Shown: positions 58,693-64,000 of the stretch, one piece after another
Position numbering within the stretch: the stretch's first letter is position 1
Layout: every line of letters begins with the position of its first letter
Source: Tolypeutes matacus
Lineage: Eukaryota; Chordata; Mammalia; Cingulata; Chlamyphoridae
Direction: 5' to 3'
NCBI GenBank assembly: GCA_026826555.1
Contig: JAKSZT010054324.1
Location: forward strand, 744,001-808,000
Length of the DNA stretch: 64,000 nt
Made by a program: the position numbers and the translations under genes
The notes under the pieces: model-generated
What the model was told of the DNA's origin: nothing
Database searches by the model: none
Seen by the model: the letters and a program-made list of their open reading frames with translations, nothing else

Positions 58693-58765
58693 GACTGTCC
58701 TGGTGAAGATCATGGGCTTTGGAGTTTGATAGCTCAGGGACACCTTGTTACCATAAGCACAACTA
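58693..58765 (+). repeat. Possible MIR relic
   Basis: 'GAAGATCATGGGCTTTGGAGTTTGATAG' resembles the MIR head (AGAGCATGGGCTCTGGAGTCAGAC). Short. Confidence 0.4.
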
Positions 58766-58799
58766 TTTCCAAAAGAGAGGCCTGCCCAATCTGGTATCA

Positions 58800-59270
58800 C
58801 AAATGAAAATCACATTTCTCATTGAGGAGGTGATTTATTGCACATGCACAAATAAGGAACTGGGGGTATCTTCTCCAAACCAGTTCAAAGGAAGAATGTG
58901 TTTATAGGCAAAGGAGAGAGGTAGGGGAGAAGAAAAACTAGTGCTGCCAGGGGTCTTGTGAGGAGGGTACCTCCAATATCTCAGTGCAGCATTGTCTCAA
59001 GCATGTAAAATTTGTCCTTGGTTTCAGCAGCTAATTAAGCGCAGTTTAACAAGGTCTTCATGACTCCTTTCTCAGCTGACCACTCAAGGATCTCAAGCTT
59101 TTTGTCTCAGAGAAAAGATACAGATTTACTGGGTACTCTTGCTACCATTCTTTCTGGTTTTGCTTTGAGACTTGACTTTATTCCTGTAAGCAAAACTGAG
59201 GTCTGGTTAATATCCTTCAGGGAACTAAGTACAAAGAGTAAACTTCTAAAATTAGATTAATAGAAAACCA
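58800..59270. other. Possible antisense LTR relic
   Basis: A mixed-composition stretch with 'GAGGTGATTTATTGCACATGC' (an antisense polyadenylation-like start), 'GCAGCTAATTAAGCGCAG' and 'CTTCAGGGAACTAAG'. It resembles an LTR read from the other strand, but no ends are seen. A 66-codon ORF at 59060-59260 has no recognisable product. Confidence 0.3.
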
Positions 59271-59329
59271 ACTCAGTTAGTGTATTAGAACTTTCAGAGC
59301 TATTTTAGTGAAGATATTTTTAGTAAGCA

Positions 59330-59500
59330 CAGTTTCCAGCTATCATCCACTGTCTCTGCCCCTGACTAGCTAGAACCTTATATCAGTTATTATAAAATGG
59401 GGAATATATTTTCTCACTCGTTATGATGATAAAGGGACCTAATGTATAAAATTTACCTCTGTGTCCAGCACTGAGACCATATTAGATAAATAGAAGGTTT
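59330..59500 (+). repeat. MIR relic
   Basis: 'CTGTCTCTGCCCCTGACTAGCTAGAACCTT', 'ATTATAAAATGGGGAATATATTTTC', 'GTATAAAATTTACCTCTGTGTCCAGCAC' follow the MIR order (CTCTGCCACTTACTAGCTGTG, TGTAAAATGGGGATAATA, AGTGCCTGGCAC). Confidence 0.6.
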
Positions 59501-59544
59501 TATTATTAATTTTTGGATGACTCTATTGGATAAGATAAACTCAG

Positions 59545-59885
59545 GCAATTTTAAAATTTTGTTAAAGTTTATTTAGGTAATAAATGATTCTCTAATTGGG
59601 CAGCACCAAACCAAAAGTGGTAAGGAGTAGGGAGTGGAAAGGGGTAGCTTATACACAGGGCAAATAAGGAAGAAAGCCAGGGCAACCTTCTGATTGGAGA
59701 GCTAAGCTGCATTGCCTTATTTGGGCTGTTTCCCACGGAAAGCCCTTCCTAAAGTGTCTATTTCTGATTGATTGGCATTAAGGCTCCATCTCCTAGTATG
59801 ACAGTCAAATGGGAAAAGCAGTCTTTCCCAAGTCTTGATCTTGTTACTTAGGTTTGTCATCAGGTATTGGCCAAGGCTCGTCACC
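59545..59885. mobile_element. Possible antisense ERV LTR
   Basis: 'GTTAAAGTTTATTTAGGTAATAAATGATTC', 'AATTGGGCAGCACCAAACC' and 'TTGGGCTGTTTCCCACGG' look like the antisense start and body of an ERV LTR. No TSD located. Confidence 0.35.
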
Positions 59886-59897
59886 CCAATCTAAAGG

Positions 59898-60005
59898 CCT
59901 CATCTATTTTTTTTGGGAGGTTCTGGGGATTGAACCCAGGACCTCGTACATGGGAAGCAGGTGCTCAACCACTGAGCTACATCTGCTCCCCCCACATCTG
60001 TTTTA
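59898..60005 (-). mobile_element. DAS-type tRNA-like SINE, antisense, well preserved
   Basis: T-rich head, 'GGGATTGAACCCAGGACCTCG' (B box), 'AAGCAGGTGCTCAACCACTG' and 'AGCTACATCTGCTCCCC' (A box). Of the SINEs here it is the closest to the family consensus. Similar flanks CCTCATCTATTTTT and CCACATCTGTTTT are the probable TSDs. Confidence 0.85.
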
Positions 60006-60044
60006 TATTAACACTACTAATACTATAAAGATGTTCTATATTAA

Positions 60045-60235
60045 GGAAAATAATTTTTAATAACAGCATATTATTATTTTAACTTAAAATAATAAGTTAT
60101 TATTTTAATATAATAACTTAATCAAAGTTATTATAACTTATTATATAAGTTATATAATAAGTTATTATTTAACTTATTAAAATTAAATAAGTTATTTTAA
60201 CTTAATCAAATTCACAACTTAAAATCATCTCATCA
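60045..60235. repeat. AT-only palindromic cluster
   Basis: TTATTATTTTAA, TAAGTTAT and ATAACTTA units recur in both orientations, so the tract can fold into several hairpins. Low complexity, not a named element. Confidence 0.7.
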
Positions 60236-60650
60236 GTGTTATATATAGTTCAAGCAAATATATTACTTTCTCTTATCAGTATAGAGTGATATTGGCACTC
60301 TAATTGTGCTTGTATCTAATAACATGTATCTTTTTTGCATTGAAAATTGATATTCTTTTCATTTTAATTTGGAGAATATTCTGAGTATTTTAGTATATAT
60401 TATTATTAAGCATTACATATTTCACTTTTTATTATTTTATAATAACATTTCTTTAAGATACTTCAGCTGTACTCACTATTATATTATAGATTAAAATTAT
60501 TTCAACTTATTTTACTGCATTTAAATTTTGTTGAAGGACTTTATGCTTTTCATTTTTACTTAATATTTCCTTTTTTAAAAAAAAAATTAACTTGCTGTTT
60601 ATTTTTCATACCTTTTCTTTTGGAGCTTTATTTTTTTTAAATCTAATTCA
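60236..60650. other. Intergenic, nothing recognised
   Basis: AT-rich; no supported feature. Confidence 0.5.
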
Positions 60651-60654
60651 TTAA

Positions 60655-60880
60655 TTTAACACATATTTATTGAATGCCATAATATTCCAGACCTCTTCTA
60701 GGCATTGGGGGTACAGTAATGAATAACACATATATAAAAATCTCTGCCTCAATGATACTTATTCTAGCAGTGTATGAGAGATAGTAAAGAAAACAAAATG
60801 TATTGAGTATTAAAAAAAGAAAGAAAAGAAAAGAAAACTGAGGCAGGAGAGAAGAATAGGGGGGATGGATTATATGCATT
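60655..60880 (+). repeat. Ancient interspersed repeat, 5' part of a split copy
   Basis: 'ACACATATTTATTGAATGCC... GGCATTGGGGGTACAGTAATGAATAACAC... GCCTCAATGATACTTATTCTAGC' is the start of a widespread eutherian repeat (ATTTATTGAGCACCTACTATG... CTGGGGATACAGCAGTGAAC). Its continuation lies at 62215. Confidence 0.65.
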
Positions 60881-62214
60881 TCTTTTTTACAACTTTATTG
60901 AAATGAAATTCATAGATCATAAAATTCAACAATGTCCCTCTAAAATTCAGTACTCTTGATTTATTCAGAGTTGTGCAAACATCACAATGCTCTAAGTTTA
61001 GAACATTTCAATTACCCTCTCAAAAAATCATCATACCCTTTCATTAGCAGTCACTCCCTGTATCAGTCAGGGTTCTCCAGAGACACAGAACCAATAGTAT
61101 ATACATATATGTATTTACATACATGAATATGTATATGTATATATAAGATTTATTTTGTGGAACTGGATCACATAATTGATATGTTGATTGTGAGGATTAG
61201 CATGTCTAAAACCCACAGGACAAGCCTGCAAGCTGGAAACAAAGAGAAAAATTGTGAGGCAGAGGTCTTGAGGCAGAATCTCTTCTCTAGGAACCCTCAG
61301 TACTGCTCTCAAGTCCTTCAGTTGATTGGGTGAGACCCACCCATATTATGAAGTGTAATCTCCTTTACTTATAATAAACAGATTTTAAATTTAATCACAT
61401 CTGAAAAAATATATATACCTTCACAAAAGCATCTAGCATTGTGATTGACCAAACAACTGGACACCATAGACTAGCCAAGTTGACACATAAAATTAACCAT
61501 CACACTCCCAATTCTTCCCTACCATCAGCCCCAAGTAACCACTAATTTACTTTCTTTATCTATAAATTTGTCATTCTGGATATTTCACATGAATGGAAAC
61601 CTACAATATGTGATCTTTTGTGGCTGATTTCTTTCAGTTAGTGTAATTATTTCAACATTCATCCATTTTATAGCATGTGTAAGTACTTCACTTCCTTCAT
61701 GGCTGAATAGTATTCCATCATATGGATATACCACATTTCTTTATCCATTCATCATATCTAAGACATTTGGATTGTTTCCATTTTTGGTTCCTATGATTAA
61801 TGTTGCTATGAAAATTCACGTACAAGTTTTGAAAACATATGCATTCATTTCTCTTGGGTAGATTCCTAGTAGTGGAAATACTGGGTAATATGCTAACTCT
61901 GTATTTAAAATTTTGAAGAACTGCCACACTGTTTTCAGATGCAGTTGCACCATTTTCAGTCCTACCTGTAATGCATGTGGGTTCCAATTTTTCTACATTC
62001 TCACCGACACTTCAAATCTGTCTTGTTTATTTTTGCCATTCTAGTGGATATGAAGTGGTATGTCATTATGGTTTTGATTTACATTTCCCTAACAACTGAT
62101 TAGAGTTCACATCTTTAATGTAATTATTGGTCATTTGTATACTGTCTTTGGAGAAATATCTATTCAAACCCTTTGTTTTTTCAATCGGTTTGTCTTTTTA
62201 TTGTTGAGTTGTAC
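60881..62214 (-). mobile_element. L1 3' end, antisense, inserted in the older repeat
   Basis: The left edge is the antisense tail 'TTCTTTTTTACAACTTTATTGAAATG', followed by 'AGTTGTGCAAACATCACAATG', 'TTTCACATGAATGGAAACC', 'TGGCTGAATAGTATTCCATC', 'CATTTCTTTATCCATTC' and 'GTTTTGATTTACATTTCCCTAACAACTGATTAG', all antisense L1 in order. An LTR (61059-61504) was inserted into it later. Frames are broken. Confidence 0.85.
61054..61509 (-). mobile_element. ERV solo LTR, antisense, with 5-bp TSD
   Basis: The LTR runs from TGTATCAGTCAGGGTTCTCC (61059) to AAAATTAACCATCACA (61504), 446 bases. A 5-bp TSD CTCCC lies at 61054-61058 and 61505-61509, and the L1 sequence is continuous across it. It is the same family as the 52.2-kb copy. 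A (TATG)n-like tract follows its start (about 61100-61145). Confidence 0.9.
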
Positions 62215-62695
62215 GATTTTAAATAGGTAGTCAGTAGAGGTTTCATAGAGATGGTGACATTTGAATATCTGTAGGAAAAGTTTTTTAGGCAAGTGCAAAA
62301 GATACTCAAAGGCCCTGAGGCACTGGACAAACTGATGTGTTGCGAGAACAATGGGAGACCCAGGGGAAGAGTGGCTGGGCTGGCAAAGAGTAGCTTGTTT
62401 ATTTTGTCTTCATCTATAAAACAGAGTAAGAACGTGGAAAATGGAAAACAAGGTCAATAGGTAAAGGAGCACTATGAAGAGATTTGGGTTTCTACTTAAG
62501 AGAAATAGGGAGCAATTAGATGTTTTTCAGTGTAAGAGATAATATGATTTTACTTAATAAAAAAAATATCACTCTGGTTGCTAAATTAGGAGTAATCTAC
62601 AGGGGGTGAGGGAAGGGCAGAAGTTAGGTGAATAATTAAGTGGCTATTGCAATAATTCAAGTGGGAGAAATGATGGGGAGTACACAACCTACTTC
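62215..62695 (+). repeat. Ancient interspersed repeat, 3' part of a split copy
   Basis: 'GTAGTCAGTAGAGGTTTCATAGAGATGGTGACATTTGAATATC', 'GCAAAAGATACTCAAAGGCCCTGAGG', 'AATATCACTCTGGTTGC' and 'GGCTATTGCAATAATTCAAGTGGGAGAAATGATGG' continue the repeat begun at 60655, in order and in the same orientation. Confidence 0.7.
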
Positions 62696-64000
62696 TATGT
62701 TGCTCTAAAATTTTACCTTAGTTTGAGAATGACCATCAGTTTCAGGCTTAAACCACACTGCATGACTTCTCTATATATTTGCGGTTAGCCTTATATGTGG
62801 TGTTATTCTGTAATCAACCAACATTGGTAAAAGATTTGCTCTTTCATTTAATAATAGAATATTGTCAAAGATACTGATCATGACATTGCCTAGTGTCTTT
62901 TCTGGGAAATATTCTAAGTTCTTATTTTGAGGAATGGTTGAAATCTTTATTTTTTAAAAATTCCATGACGATTGAAGCTTGACCAAAACTTTTCTAACTT
63001 CCCTTTAGCATGACCAAACTTTAGACAGGCTTCTCCCTGACTCCAGGCCCCTGACTTCTCTCTCATTCTGGCTCTCATACTATCCAGGCAATTGATAGGT
63101 AGATACTTATCTTTCTCTTCCTCCTTCCTGAACTTTACAGACTCCAGGCTGCCTAATTATTTCTAAGAAAAATATTCTGAACCATGTGATCCTAATTGCA
63201 ACCTTAGCAAATCACTCACCAATTCCAGTGAACCACCTGCCTTTATTATCTTCCAATGCTTTTCCTCCAACCCACTCCCAACCAGTAAAAAGCTTGCTGT
63301 CCTTTGTTTTAACAGCTTTTAGTTCTACTCTCTGATCCCTGCCTGACCTATGGAGAGTTTGGAAACTTGTATTGAATATTCTTATTGTCATGGCAATATA
63401 GTTATGTGCTTAGGTCCAATAAAAATCTATGCTCCTTGTTACAAGGGAATAATTGAAAACATTGGTTATATAATGTAAGCCTTCCCTGGAATGTCATATT
63501 TGAAAATGATGTTTATTTAATCTAATATGACCAGACACTTCTAAGGCACTAAGGTTGACTTAATGGAGCCAAAGCTTACAAAACCTCTTGATTTATCATC
63601 TATCACCCACTCAATTCTTTGATTGATTGACTTTTTCAAATTAATTCAATCTTTTAGTAATTAATTTACTAAACTGATCACTGAAAGATAATTAAGTTTT
63701 AAGTTGTGTAAATATGGGAATATAAAGATAAGTAAAATATTATAAGCCCTGTAGACATTTGAAGTTTTGAAATGGGAGTTAAGACAAGGGGAAAAATTAG
63801 TAGTATAATGTCATGTGTTTTAGGAAATCAGTACTTTCTGTAACATTATAAAATTAAGAGTCTGTTCCCATGAGAAATAACTCATTTTTCAATCAGTTTA
63901 AGTAATTTTCATGACAATGTTTGAAAACAAAATGTACTGCTAAATGTTTTAAGACATGCAGTTTCTTTAAAAGTTAAAGAAAACTTTTCTATTGTCTTCA
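62696..64000. other. Intergenic, possible LTR relic at 63.0-63.4 kb
   Basis: About 63000-63430 is richer in C and T ('GGCTTCTCCCTGACTCCAGGCCCC', 'CCAACCAGTAAAAAGCTTGC', 'TAGGTCCAATAAA'), which could be a decayed ERV LTR. The rest is AT-rich without recognisable features. Confidence 0.35.

Noticed and set aside
1..64000. Bacterial or phage-like system (operons, defence genes, mobile cassettes)
   Set aside because: Composition, repeats and snRNA retrocopies are mammalian; there are no operon-like runs of ORFs.

Overview
This window is repeat-dense, AT-rich mammalian DNA with no protein-coding gene that I can support. The main clue to the organism is its repeat set. It has many short tRNA-like SINEs of the xenarthran DAS type (A-box motif near 'TAGCTCAGTGGTTGAG', B-box motif near 'GGGTTCAATCC', A-rich tails). 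It also has several copies of one long, 5'-truncated, poly(A)-ended element that behaves as the 3' region of a lineage L1, and LTRs whose ends read like 'CCTTTGGCTGACTAATACA'. I infer an armadillo, sloth or anteater and cannot resolve the species. No six-frame ORF exceeds 173 codons, and the longest ones lie inside repeats.

Layout. 1-14 kb: an L1 3' end, a MaLR-type LTR, MIR and L2 relics, a GC/CpG-rich block at about 6.87-7.15 kb, an antisense ERVL/MaLR-type LTR, and a 2.8-kb old L1 ORF2/3' end carrying two SINEs. 14-16 kb: a 1.8-kb L1 3' end with 15-bp target-site duplications (TSDs), an apparent 3' transduction, and a truncated U4 snRNA pseudogene inserted inside it. 16-29 kb: SINEs (some composite), an ERV-like LTR, MIR/L2 relics, a solo LTR with 5-bp TSD, and a 1.5-kb stretch with no repeat I recognise. 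29-37.5 kb: rearranged and antisense L1 DNA, containing a MER5-like hAT element with 8-bp TSD and an antisense L1 3' end.

37.6-46 kb: SINEs, then an L1 insertion with 5' inversion (twin priming) and a 13-bp TSD, next to an older copy of the same L1 3' region. 46.5-49.7 kb: an LTR split by a 2.7-kb L1-derived element on the minus strand that has an L1 5' end and part of ORF1 but no ORF2, plus diverged tandem units near its 3' end. 50-64 kb: further LTRs, a U6 snRNA retropseudogene, SINEs, L1 and MIR relics, and a triple nest (old repeat, then L1, then LTR with 5-bp TSD) at 60.6-62.7 kb.

Nothing here amounts to a new biological system. The value lies in well-resolved insertion structures that record retrotransposition mechanisms (twin priming, 3' transduction, truncated snRNA retrocopy, nonautonomous L1 derivative) and in one unexplained CpG-rich segment. 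Family names rest on recalled consensus motifs; no database search was run.
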